Shown here piece after piece: positions 44,906 to 52,706 of a stretch of 64,000 nt of DNA (within the stretch, counting starts at the first letter, position 1; each line of letters starts with the position of its first letter). The notes under the pieces are model-generated. The model saw only the letters and a program-made list of their open reading frames with translations. It was not told the DNA's origin and made no database searches. The stretch covers positions 496,001 through 560,000 of the forward strand of contig NZ_JAMJPL010000001.1 of assembly GCF_023555055.1 (NCBI RefSeq). The letters run 5' to 3'. A program made the position numbers and the translations under genes. The stretch comes from Marinobacter sp. ATCH36. GTDB lineage: Bacteria > Pseudomonadota > Gammaproteobacteria > Pseudomonadales > Oleiphilaceae.

Positions 44906-45910
44906 ATGTTCAACGTAGCCATCATTGCCTTTCCCAACTGTCACGCATCGGGCGTCCACGGCATCATGGATTTCTTTACCGTTGCCAATTACTGCGGCCG
45001 GGCCCCGGCTGGCCGCAGTGAACCATTGTTCAACTGTCAGGTGGTGACGGTGGATGATGAACCCGTTCGCGGATACAGCGGAGCAGTGGTGACACCGACG
45101 ATTCGACGGGGCGACTTTCGTGCGGATCTGATTGTGGTCGGCTCCTCGGTGGAAGCTACTGTGCGCGCAGAGCGCCTGGAGCAAACCCTGGCTCCTGCCA
45201 GACCCTTGCATGGCTGGCTGCAAGAGGCCCTGGAACAGGGGACCGTGCTGGCGAGCGTCTGCACCGGCAGTTTCGTACTGGCGGAAGCGGGGTTGCTGGA
45301 GGATCAGGTCGCCACTACCCACTGGCGGGCCGCATCGTTGTTCCGCAGTCGGTACCCGCATATTCGCCTTGAGGAAGAGCAGTTGCTGGTGGACAACGGG
45401 CAGGTCATCTGTGCCGGTGGCGCCACGGCGTTTATGGACCTTTGTGTTTATCTGGTGGAGCGTTTCGCCTCCCCCGCTGTGGCCCTGGCCTGCAGCAAGA
45501 TGCTGGTGTTGGATGGCCGCCGCACGGAGCAGGCCCCCTACATGGCGTTCTACAGTCAGAAAGCCCATCAGGACATCGCCATCCGCAAGGCCCAGTCCTG
45601 GCTGGAGCAGCACTATGCCGAGGCGCTGACCATTGACGAAGTGGCGGCGGTGGCCGGCCTAGGCACCCGCACCTTCAAGCGCCGCTTCAAGGAAGCCACC
45701 GGGGAAACCCCTATCGGCTACCTGCAACACCTGCGCATAGAAGCTGCGAAACATCTGCTGGAATCCAGCCGCGACCAGACCGCCCGCATCATCTGGAGCG
45801 TGGGTTACGAAGACGCCAGTTCGTTCCGAAGGCTTTTCAAACGCACGGTAGGTTGTACCATGGAGCAATACCGCAAGCGATTCAGCTATGTATCCCCGCA
45901 TGCGGCCTAA
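44906..45910 (+). CDS. GlxA-type AraC-family transcriptional regulator
   Basis: A 334-residue regulator. The N-terminal DJ-1/PfpI (class I amidotransferase-like) domain covers about 1-190, with the nucleophile-elbow Cys in ASVCTGSFVL. The C-terminal AraC double helix-turn-helix covers about 225-325 (LTIDEVAAVAGLGTRTFKRR, ARIIWSVGYEDASSFRRLFK). Relatives regulate amino acid, carnitine or betaine catabolism. Here it faces an alpha/beta hydrolase, its possible target. Confidence 0.9.
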   Translation: MFNVAIIAFPNCHASGVHGIMDFFTVANYCGRAPAGRSEPLFNCQVVTVDDEPVRGYSGAVVTPTIRRGDFRADLIVVGSSVEATVRAERLEQTLAPARPLHGWLQEALEQGTVLASVCTGSFVLAEAGLLEDQVATTHWRAASLFRSRYPHIRLEEEQLLVDNGQVICAGGATAFMDLCVYLVERFASPAVALACSKMLVLDGRRTEQAPYMAFYSQKAHQDIAIRKAQSWLEQHYAEALTIDEVAAVAGLGTRTFKRRFKEATGETPIGYLQHLRIEAAKHLLESSRDQTARIIWSVGYEDASSFRRLFKRTVGCTMEQYRKRFSYVSPHAA

Positions 45911-45945
45911 TACCCCGACCTTAATCGACCCTGAACAGGAACCCC

Positions 45946-46893
45946 ATGCCCGGTAAAAACTCGACCCGCCTCAATAAATACATCAGCGAGAGTGGCATGT
46001 GTTCCCGGCGGGAGGCAGACCGCTATATCGAGAATGGCAATGTCGCCATCAATGGCAAGGCGGCTCAGGTGGGGGACCAGGTCCTGCCCGGTGACAGGGT
46101 GACGGTCAACGGCCAGTTGATCGAGCCCCGGGACGAAGAAGACCTGATCTTTATCGCCCTGAACAAGCCCGTGGGCGTGGTCAGCACCACCGACCCGGCG
46201 GAACCCCGGAACATCGTCAACCATGTGGGCCACGGCGAGCGAATCTTCCCCATTGGCCGTCTCGATAAGGACTCCCAGGGGCTGATTTTCCTCACCAGCA
46301 ACGGCGACCTGGTGAACAAGATCCTGCGGGCCGGCAACAACCATGAGAAGGAATACCTGGTCACCGTCAACAAACCGGTGACCGCGGAATTCGTGCAGGG
46401 TATGAGCGCCGGTGTGCCGATACTGGGCACGGTGACCAAGCGCTGTAAAGTCGAAAAGGTCTCCCGGTTTGTCTTCCGTATTACGCTGGTCCAGGGCCTG
46501 AACCGGCAGATCCGCCGCATGTGTGAATTTTTTGAGTATGACGTCACCAAGCTTGAGCGGGTGCGGATCATGAACATCAGCCTGAAGGGGTTGCCAGTGG
46601 GCGAGTGGCGGGATCTGGGCGAGAAAGAACTGGCGGGCCTGTTTGATATGATCCGGGATTCGTCATCGGAGGTCAGCCCGGATACCCGCAGTGAAACGAA
46701 AAATCCGCCCGGCAGGAAGACGCTTCCAGGCAAAAAGCCGGGTAAAAAGAATGCGAAACCGCCGCAGGGGCCACGAGGGAAGAATGCAGCGGCCGTAAAG
46801 CCGGCTGGAAAACGAGGCAAACCCCAGCGGCCGGGAAAGCCTGCCAAATCCGGAAAACCGCGGAAAGCCCGGAAACCCAGTATTAAACGATAG
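45946..46893 (+). CDS. rluF: 23S rRNA pseudouridine(2604) synthase-like, RluF
   Basis: A 315-residue pseudouridine synthase of the RsuA/RluF branch. The N-terminal S4 RNA-binding domain (about 8-60; [20 protein letters not shown]) is followed by a catalytic domain with Asp in [10 protein letters not shown] and the [11 protein letters not shown] segment. The C-terminal ~75 residues are a lysine/proline/glycine-rich basic tail ([20 protein letters not shown]). That tail is longer than usual and probably binds rRNA non-specifically. Confidence 0.9.
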   Translation: MPGKNSTRLNKYISESGMCSRREADRYIENGNVAINGKAAQVGDQVLPGDRVTVNGQLIEPRDEEDLIFIALNKPVGVVSTTDPAEPRNIVNHVGHGERIFPIGRLDKDSQGLIFLTSNGDLVNKILRAGNNHEKEYLVTVNKPVTAEFVQGMSAGVPILGTVTKRCKVEKVSRFVFRITLVQGLNRQIRRMCEFFEYDVTKLERVRIMNISLKGLPVGEWRDLGEKELAGLFDMIRDSSSEVSPDTRSETKNPPGRKTLPGKKPGKKNAKPPQGPRGKNAAAVKPAGKRGKPQRPGKPAKSGKPRKARKPSIKR

Positions 46894-46972
46894 AGTACGT
46901 TTACTTCCGTACGGCACTTCGGCGTCGCTGCCGCTATGCTGTGCCGTTTTTACTCTTGGCCGGATACCCTGA

Positions 46973-47596
46973 ATGTTTGAAGCGTTTTTTAGTACCTATA
47001 TCAGCAGTACCATCCGATTCCTGTTCCTGCTGGCCCCGTTCTTCGTGGTGACCATGTTCCTCGCGCTCACACGAGGGCTGCCGGTGGCGGAAAAGAGCTC
47101 CATCATCCGCCGTTCAACCCTGTCAGCACTGATCCTGGGGTTGATACTCTTCTTTGTAGGCCCGCTGCTGTTCAGTGCCATCGGTATTACGCTGAACTCG
47201 TTCCGGATTGGCGCCGGAAGCCTGCTGTTCCTGACCGCGATCAGCCTGGTCACCAGCGGTACCCGCAACCACGCCACCGGTCTGCCGGATGAAGACCGCG
47301 ACGATATTGCCGTGGTACCCCTGGCCATCCCGGTGATGATCGGCCCGGCGACCATCGGTGCCATCCTGGTGTATGGCGCCGAACTGAACAGCCTCTCCGA
47401 GGTGGCCGGAGGCCTTCTTGGTTTGGTGTCGGGATTGGTCATACTGGCGGTATTGCTGCACCTGTCGGGTTACCTTGAGAAGGTGCTGGGTAAAACCGGT
47501 TTGAACATACTGTCCAAGATCAGCGGTTTGATCCTGTCTGCCATGGCGGCAGAGATCGTACTGACGGGTATTGCCGGTTTCATGGCTTCGGTTTAA
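46973..47596 (+). CDS. MarC-family integral membrane protein
   Basis: A 207-residue membrane protein with six predicted helices. The first helices (FLFLLAPFFVVTMFLALT), the segment IPVMIGPATIGAILVYG (compare the family IP-x-x-x-GP motif) and GLNILSKISGLILSAMAAEI fit the MarC family. The family was once linked to antibiotic resistance, but no function is established. It stands 26 bp before the ChaC-like gene, so the two may be co-transcribed. Confidence 0.88.
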   Translation: MFEAFFSTYISSTIRFLFLLAPFFVVTMFLALTRGLPVAEKSSIIRRSTLSALILGLILFFVGPLLFSAIGITLNSFRIGAGSLLFLTAISLVTSGTRNHATGLPDEDRDDIAVVPLAIPVMIGPATIGAILVYGAELNSLSEVAGGLLGLVSGLVILAVLLHLSGYLEKVLGKTGLNILSKISGLILSAMAAEIVLTGIAGFMASV

Positions 47597-47622
47597 AGAG
47601 GTTTTGGAGGTAATCGCGGATT

Positions 47623-48180
47623 ATGTCTGTATCGACTATCGAGCATAACCGTATACGCCAGAGCTTCGAGGGTGTGTCCTCGGTTTGGCTGTTCGGTTAT
47701 GGGTCGCTGATCTACAAGGTGGATTTTCCGTTCCTTGAGCAGCGTCCTGCGGCGATTGAAGGTTGGGTTCGTCGATTCTGGCAAGGCTCCCATGATCATC
47801 GGGGCACCATCGAGTCACCAGGACGGGTGGTGACTCTCATCGAACAGCCCGGTGCGTTATGCAAGGGCGTGGCCTACCGAGTATCTCCGGATGTTTTTGA
47901 GCACCTGGATCACCGGGAGAAGAACGGTTATCTGCGCTTCGGCACCACAATGACCTTTAACGATGGCAGCCAGGAGCAGGGTCTGGTCTACATTGCCACT
48001 GAGGATAACGAGGCGTTTCTGGGCGACGCACCAGACGCGGATATTGCCCATCAGATTGCCGGGGCGGCGGGCCCCAGCGGTCGTAACGACGAATACCTGC
48101 TGAAACTCGCCCAGGCCCTGCGCCATTTGGGAGACGACGATGTCCACGTGTTCACGATTGAACGCTTGCTGACTTCGTAA
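47623..48180 (+). CDS. ChaC-like gamma-glutamylcyclotransferase
   Basis: A 185-residue enzyme of the gamma-glutamylcyclotransferase fold. The substrate-binding motif YGSL (in LFGYGSLIYKVDFPF) and WVRRFWQGSHDHRGT are characteristic of ChaC, which cleaves glutathione to 5-oxoproline and Cys-Gly. The catalytic Glu is likely within the HREKNGYLR segment. Expected in the cytoplasm; start ATG 47623 behind GGAGG. A weak hairpin with a T-run follows. Confidence 0.88.
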   Translation: MSVSTIEHNRIRQSFEGVSSVWLFGYGSLIYKVDFPFLEQRPAAIEGWVRRFWQGSHDHRGTIESPGRVVTLIEQPGALCKGVAYRVSPDVFEHLDHREKNGYLRFGTTMTFNDGSQEQGLVYIATEDNEAFLGDAPDADIAHQIAGAAGPSGRNDEYLLKLAQALRHLGDDDVHVFTIERLLTS

Positions 48181-48183
48181 ACC

Positions 48184-48207
48184 ATCCCTGCTAATCGGGA
48201 TTTTTTT
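48184..48207 (+). terminator. Weak terminator after the ChaC-like gene
   Basis: Short stem ATCCC / GGGAT with an 8-nt loop followed by seven T, directly after the stop codon. The stem is only 5 bp, so termination may be partial. Confidence 0.5.
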
Positions 48208-48316
48208 GCTCCCCATACCTCAAATGGGCCATGCGCCCGACAACCGCTGTTGATAGCTTGATCCCGAATGCCTTCCACTGAGGGCGCAGTTCCATTCCAG
48301 TATCAGGAGGTTTCGG

Positions 48317-49813
48317 ATGGACAGTGGGTTTCAAAAAATCGACAACAAGAATGACCGTTGGGGCGTCATGGCGCTGATTGTGGCAGCCAGCATGGCTTTT
48401 ACTGCCTGTGGCGGCGGTGGTGGAGGCGGGTCTGGTGACGGTACGGCTTCTGCGGAGAATCGCGATTATCCGGGCAGTATCGTCGGTGAGCGCATCGAGT
48501 TTACGGTTACCGAAGCCGGTGCCAACAGTGTGGCAGAGGGGCTTACGGTAGTTTACGACTTCTCGTCCGATGGCCAGGTTCAGGGCACCAACCCGGAAAC
48601 CGGCCAGGTTCTGACACCAGTACGCTACGAATACACACCCGAGGGGCGCAATGCCTCTATCCGCCTTTATTACGAGTACGACAATGGCGGTGCGGGCTAT
48701 GAGGATTACGATCTCGTTGCCGGCGACTCGATTCTGCAGGGTACCTACGACTATGAGGCTGTTGTCACCTCCGGTGGGTGTTGTGGTGGCGGCGCGAAAG
48801 GCAATTACCGCATTATTCCGCCAAATAACGTATCGTTTTACAGGGCTGAAAACGCCGCAGAACTGTCTGAAGATGCGGCATCGATTCTTCAGCAAATGAC
48901 TCGGCGGAATGATCTTGCGTCAGTGAGCATGGAGCTTCCTCGTAACGCGTACGTTGCCATCGATAGCAACGGCGAGCTTGTCGCGGATACCAGCCTTAAA
49001 ACGAGGAACGTTCTGACGCCGGGCGGTTTTAGCGAAGACCAGACAGTCACCCTGCCGTTCCCCCCGTCCGGCAAATTCCAGGAAGCTGCAATTGGCAAAT
49101 TATTGGGTGGGGCGCTCAGTGAAAATGGTGAGTACTTGATCTGGAGCGGGGAGTCCAATCTTGATCCTCGCGAAGACGATCTGCTGCCAGCGCCGGTCCA
49201 TAGCATTGTAGATGGCTCTCAAGGAAAAATCGTTATTGCCGGCCCGGATCGCCAACCGAAAAATGTGTGTGTGAAGTTTGACACCAGCAACTGTTTTGAC
49301 CGCGACAATCTGGACCAATTTAACATTCAGGATGTCGATCGCGCTGCAATCAGTAACCGGTCCTTCTTCTATACCGATATTAATAATCGGATGCTGCGTG
49401 TCGCTGACGTGAACCTGTCTCGATTTCCCTCTGAAGAGGTAGCGCAGATCCCCGCCGGCCTGGATCCGATCGCGAAATTCAAGGTTTGGCAGTCCAGGTT
49501 TGTCGTTGCTATCACCATAAACGGTGATGTTGTGGCCTGGGACTGGGAAGGCAATTACCTGGATGTACCTGAAGCAGCGAGTAATAACGTGATAGATGTT
49601 TCTGTCGGTATCAGCCCTGATTTTGATACCGGTAACGCGAAATACGATGTTGCAGTCGTCCGCGAGGACGGTGTCGGTGTCATCTGGACGTATAACTGGA
49701 ACGATCGGTCTGTGAGCGATGTGCGTACACCTGACGATGCACGCGACTCGGAAGGCGTAGTGGTCACCCCCTATCGAGGCCACTTCCTGTTCCTCAAGAC
49801 ATCTGGCAGCTGA
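48317..49813 (+). CDS. Unknown lipoprotein with a polyglycine start
   Basis: A 498-residue protein. Following an N-terminal hydrophobic signal, C31 sits in AFTAC, a lipobox-like site, with seven glycines (residues 32-38) right after it. The mature part has a CC-containing loop (TSGGCCGGGAKGNY) and long beta-rich segments resembling repeated blades (SFFYTDINNRMLRVADVNLS; DVVAWDWEGNYLDV), perhaps a beta-propeller. Ribosome site AGGAGG precedes ATG 48317. A strong terminator follows. No family recognised; likely surface or periplasmic. Confidence 0.75.
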   Translation: MDSGFQKIDNKNDRWGVMALIVAASMAFTACGGGGGGGSGDGTASAENRDYPGSIVGERIEFTVTEAGANSVAEGLTVVYDFSSDGQVQGTNPETGQVLTPVRYEYTPEGRNASIRLYYEYDNGGAGYEDYDLVAGDSILQGTYDYEAVVTSGGCCGGGAKGNYRIIPPNNVSFYRAENAAELSEDAASILQQMTRRNDLASVSMELPRNAYVAIDSNGELVADTSLKTRNVLTPGGFSEDQTVTLPFPPSGKFQEAAIGKLLGGALSENGEYLIWSGESNLDPREDDLLPAPVHSIVDGSQGKIVIAGPDRQPKNVCVKFDTSNCFDRDNLDQFNIQDVDRAAISNRSFFYTDINNRMLRVADVNLSRFPSEEVAQIPAGLDPIAKFKVWQSRFVVAITINGDVVAWDWEGNYLDVPEAASNNVIDVSVGISPDFDTGNAKYDVAVVREDGVGVIWTYNWNDRSVSDVRTPDDARDSEGVVVTPYRGHFLFLKTSGS

Positions 49814-49819
49814 TGGACT

Positions 49820-49857
49820 CCGGCCTGGAGGGAGGCGAAACCCTTCAGGCCGGTTTA
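49820..49857 (+). terminator. Strong terminator after the lipoprotein gene
   Basis: CCGGCCTG-G-AGGG pairs with CCCT-T-CAGGCCGG around an 8-nt loop, followed by TTTAT. The stem is about 12 bp with one internal mismatch, 7 bp after the stop. Confidence 0.8.
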
Positions 49858-50019
49858 TGAGAATTTGTGTCAGTTAAGGCCGGATCGCGTAAAAGAAATG
49901 CAAAGCAGGCTCTGATCGCCTGACATCTCCCGCCAATCCCGTAATCTGAATCCAGGGAGTACCCACAAAGTGTCTGCGGGTACTGATATCCGGGATCTGA
50001 GAAGATCGGGAGAAGAACG

Positions 50020-50475
50020 ATGAAAAAGTTTCTGATCGGCAGTTGCCTGATCGGCCTGATGATGGCCGCGACACCCGCCATGGCGGATTCCTACAAGCGT
50101 CAGGATCACAAGGCCGGGTACCACCAGAAAGTGGACCAGGGAAAAGGCGCGCCTCAGCATAAGAAACTGTTGTCGGCGCAGCACCGCGACAAGCATGCCT
50201 ACCATGGACACCGTGACCGCAAGCATGGTTACCGGGACCGCGATCATGGCTGGCATCAAAAGCACTACAACAAGCGCCATCACGGCTGGAAGCACAAGAA
50301 ATATCAGAAGCGTAAACACGGGTACCATGGCCATAAGCGCCACTGGAACAAGAGCCGTTATCACCACAGAAATGACCATGGCTCCCGTTATCGTTTCCGC
50401 TACAACAGCGGTTCCTATCCAATGGATTACCGGGTGTTGCAGGGTGCTCAACTGCTCATCGAAGTGACGCGCTGA
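50020..50475 (+). CDS. Small exported histidine-rich basic protein
   Basis: A 151-residue protein with a signal peptide (MKKFLIGSCLIGLMMAATPAMA, cut before DSYKRQ). The mature part (to ~120) is extremely rich in His, Lys, Arg, Tyr and Gly (HKAGYHQK, YHGHRDRKHGYRDRDHGWHQ, KKYQKRKHGYHGHKRHW). It then ends with YPMDYRVLQGAQLLIEVTR. Such composition suggests metal binding or a surface coat, but no family is recognised. GGGAGAAG precedes ATG 50020. It overlaps the convergent transporter gene by 28 bp. Confidence 0.75.
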   Translation: MKKFLIGSCLIGLMMAATPAMADSYKRQDHKAGYHQKVDQGKGAPQHKKLLSAQHRDKHAYHGHRDRKHGYRDRDHGWHQKHYNKRHHGWKHKKYQKRKHGYHGHKRHWNKSRYHHRNDHGSRYRFRYNSGSYPMDYRVLQGAQLLIEVTR

Positions 50476-51353
50476 GTATCCGGGTTAAAACCCCTGGCCG
50501 GCGCCCTTGCGCGGCGCCGGCTCTGCAGTCCGATCAGTATCAGTGGCACCACAATCATGGTGCTGCCCGCCAGGAACCACAGATCTGGCACTTCTGAAAA
50601 CCATATCCAGCCAATGCCTACCGCCCAGATCAGCCCGGTGTATTCAGCGCTGGTGACCTGGTTGGCATCCACCTGCCGATAGGCCAGCAATACGGTGATG
50701 TTGTAACCGAGGATAAACAGGGCGGAACCCAGAGCACTGACCAGTATGGAACTGTCCCAGGCGGCGCCTTCCCAAAGGGCCAGGGCACCGGCGGCGGGTA
50801 TGATCAGCACGTAGTTCAGCAACAGCTTGTGGACCGTGGATTGCTCCCGGGGCAGCTTGCGCACCATGACGGCGTTGATGGCCAGGGCAAAGGCAGAGGC
50901 CAGAGCGGCGATGGCGGCCCAATTGAATTCCATTGGCCGCAGGATAACGATGATACCGCCGAAGCCACTGAATACGGCGAATACGCTCAATGGGGTGAGC
51001 TTTTCGCGGAAGATTATGACGGACAGCACCATCACCAGTATTGGTGCGGCATAGAATACGGCATTGGCGGTGGCCAGTGGCAGGTTGGCGAGGGCAACGA
51101 CCATGCAGAGGATGCCAACGAGATGGACGTGCGCGCGCACGGCGTGAACCTTGAAGCCGGAGAACAGGTGCTTGCGGTTCAGTTGGCCTGCCAGCGGTAG
51201 CAAAAGCAGCAGGGTGATGACGCAGCGCAGGAAGGCAAACTGGAATATGGGGGCGCCGGGTTCCAGCAGTTTGATGAAGACGTCGCTAATCAATGCCATG
51301 GCGTTGCCAATCACCAGCAGTAGGATTGCGCTGTTTATGGTTTTGCCTGACAT
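50448..51353 (-). CDS. EamA/DMT-family transporter
   Basis: A 301-residue membrane protein with ten helices as two EamA repeats (SAILLLVIGNAMALISDVFI ... ; second repeat from about LLLNYVLIIPAAGALALW). DMT transporters export or import small metabolites; substrate unknown. I start it at ATG 51353, with AAGGGGAG upstream. The longer frame translates palindromic copy 5 (MAEPERHMDVPKERV) and is rejected. Copy 5 reads toward it and ends 46 bp before its start. Confidence 0.88.
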   Translation of the reverse strand: MSGKTINSAILLLVIGNAMALISDVFIKLLEPGAPIFQFAFLRCVITLLLLLPLAGQLNRKHLFSGFKVHAVRAHVHLVGILCMVVALANLPLATANAVFYAAPILVMVLSVIIFREKLTPLSVFAVFSGFGGIIVILRPMEFNWAAIAALASAFALAINAVMVRKLPREQSTVHKLLLNYVLIIPAAGALALWEGAAWDSSILVSALGSALFILGYNITVLLAYRQVDANQVTSAEYTGLIWAVGIGWIWFSEVPDLWFLAGSTMIVVPLILIGLQSRRRARAPARGFNPDTQRVTSMSS

Positions 51354-51399
51354 TAGACTCCCCTTGAACTCTTTGATATCCGGCTTCGGAGCATTCGCC

Positions 51400-51502
51400 G
51401 AGCGGGTAGACCTCTCCAAAACACGCTCCTTCGGCACATCCATGTGACGCTCGGGCTCCGCCATCCATGGCTCCGCACGGTTTTGGAGAGGTCTACCCGC
51501 TC
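51400..51502 (-). repeat. Palindromic element, copy 5
   Basis: A 103-bp palindrome with 23-bp perfect arms (51400-51422, 51480-51502). The core reads on the minus strand toward the EamA transporter and shows the consensus sequence: GCCA-TGGA-TGGC and CACA-TGGA-TGTG hairpins, then CCGAAGGAGCG. It lies between the divergent EamA and LysR genes. Confidence 0.92.
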
Positions 51503-51590
51503 AGCTCCCCGACCTTTGTGATAGCATTCTATGCCTGTGCTAATATCCGATAAAATGATCTTTAAACAAAAGGTATTAGAAAAATAGATA

Positions 51591-52550
51591 ATGAAGCTTC
51601 CACCTCTGAGATCACTGCCCGTATTCGAGGCCGTTGCGCGGTTGAACAGTTTTTCGCTGGCGGCCGAGGAGCTGGCTGTTAGTCAGAGTGCGGTCAGTCA
51701 TCAGATCAAACTGCTGGAAACCTACCTGGGCGAGAAGCTGTTCTGGCGTAGTGGGCGGACGCTGACGCTGACTGATGAGGGGCGGCAGTATCTGGATGGT
51801 GTGGGGTCGGCGTTGTTGCAGATTGAGCGGGTCAGTGAGCAATTGCTGGGGCACGAGGAGTCGCGGTTGCGGCTGTCGGTGTTCAGTTCCTTTGCGGTGC
51901 GCTGGCTGGCGCCAAGGTTGCCGGACCTGCAGAGGCTGCATCCGCAACTGGAGCTGTCGCTGGAGATGAGCAGCGAGAACCCGACGTTGTCCGATCGTGT
52001 GGCAGATTGTTTTATCACCATCAAGCCCGCGTCGGCAGCGTTCAGTTATGACCTGTTGTATACCGAGCGGCTGTTTCCGGTGTGCAGCCAGGATTACTGG
52101 CAGCGGATTCGTCGTGAGCTGGGGCTGGATGAGGTCAATGCTGATCCTGATTCGGTGTCGTTAACGCCGGAGATGGTGGCACAGTTTCCGTTGCTGTCTA
52201 CCCACAGTATCTACGACAAGCAGGGGGGTGACTGGGAGGCCTGGTATCAAGAGGCTGGCCTGAAGCTGCCCGCTTCAAGCCGGTTGCTGCATTCCAGCCA
52301 TATGCTGTTGTCTCTGGAGGCGGCGCGTTTCCATCAGGGCATCGCCCTGACCAACGATTACATGCTCAGCACACGAAAGGATTCCGGGGATTTCGTCCGT
52401 TTACCCTGCCACTCGGTTATGACCGGCGATAAGTTCTACTTCGCCTGGAAAACCAGCCGCCGGAGAGAAAAGGGAATTCAACTGCTGCGGCGATGGTTAG
52501 TGGACGAAGCCATCCACAGCGGCTTAAGAAATAAAGATGAAGCTACCTGA
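51591..52550 (+). CDS. LysR-family regulator, GcvA-like
   Basis: A 319-residue LysR-type regulator. The N-terminus (LPPLRSLPVFEAVARLNSFS, AAEELAVSQSAVSHQIKLLE) is typical of the GcvA/AmpR branch. The C-terminal effector domain is complete. It is divergent from the EamA transporter, with copy 5 between them, so it may regulate that gene. ATG 51591 is preceded by an AT-rich leader without a strong ribosome site. Confidence 0.88.
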   Translation: MKLPPLRSLPVFEAVARLNSFSLAAEELAVSQSAVSHQIKLLETYLGEKLFWRSGRTLTLTDEGRQYLDGVGSALLQIERVSEQLLGHEESRLRLSVFSSFAVRWLAPRLPDLQRLHPQLELSLEMSSENPTLSDRVADCFITIKPASAAFSYDLLYTERLFPVCSQDYWQRIRRELGLDEVNADPDSVSLTPEMVAQFPLLSTHSIYDKQGGDWEAWYQEAGLKLPASSRLLHSSHMLLSLEAARFHQGIALTNDYMLSTRKDSGDFVRLPCHSVMTGDKFYFAWKTSRRREKGIQLLRRWLVDEAIHSGLRNKDEAT

Positions 52551-52558
52551 TTGCTAGG

Positions 52559-52673
52559 GCGCTTGGCTGGGCGGAGCCTCCCGAAACTGTGCGGAGCCAT
52601 GGATGGCGGAGCCCAAGCGTCACAAGGATGTGCCGAAGGAGCGTGTTTTGGGAGGCTCCGTCCAGCCAAACGC
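52559..52673 (+). repeat. Palindromic element, copy 6
   Basis: A 115-bp palindrome 8 bp after the LysR stop. The arms (52559-52587, 52645-52673) pair along their length with two G-T pairs and one C-A mismatch. The core reads on the plus strand; the second hairpin is CACA-AGGA-TGTG, giving ACAAGGATGT, an exact match to the central part of the CsrA consensus (ACARGGAUGU). It lies between convergent genes (LysR and the FadE-like dehydrogenase). Confidence 0.9.
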
Positions 52674-52706
52674 TCCTCTCAAAGTTTCAGGCCACCTATT
52701 GAAGGG

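Noticed and set aside
49874..50451. Minus-strand frames with hydrophobic repeats opposite the histidine-rich gene
   Set aside because: They are complements of His/Arg/Gly codons, which read as Val/Met/Ala/Pro, and have no ribosome site. The plus-strand gene has a signal peptide and site.
51353..51464. EamA gene starting at 51464
   Set aside because: The additional 37 residues translate the palindromic element and lack a ribosome site; ATG 51353 has one and opens the first membrane helix.
30959..52673. Palindromes as integron attC sites
   Set aside because: attC sites have GTTRRRY / RYYYAAC ends and flank promoterless cassettes. These arms end in GTTTTG or GTTTC / CAAAAC-type sequences, sit in ordinary intergenic gaps, and no integrase gene is visible.
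30959..52673. Palindromes as simple intrinsic terminators
   Set aside because: The conserved 57-nt core, the lack of T-tracts and the frequent position upstream of genes do not fit. Termination by the outer stem at copies 3 and 6 remains possible.
30959..52673. Palindromes as a MITE or insertion-sequence remnant
   Set aside because: MITEs keep their terminal repeats constant and create target duplications. Here the ends vary between copies while the middle is constant, and no transposase or clear target duplication was seen.
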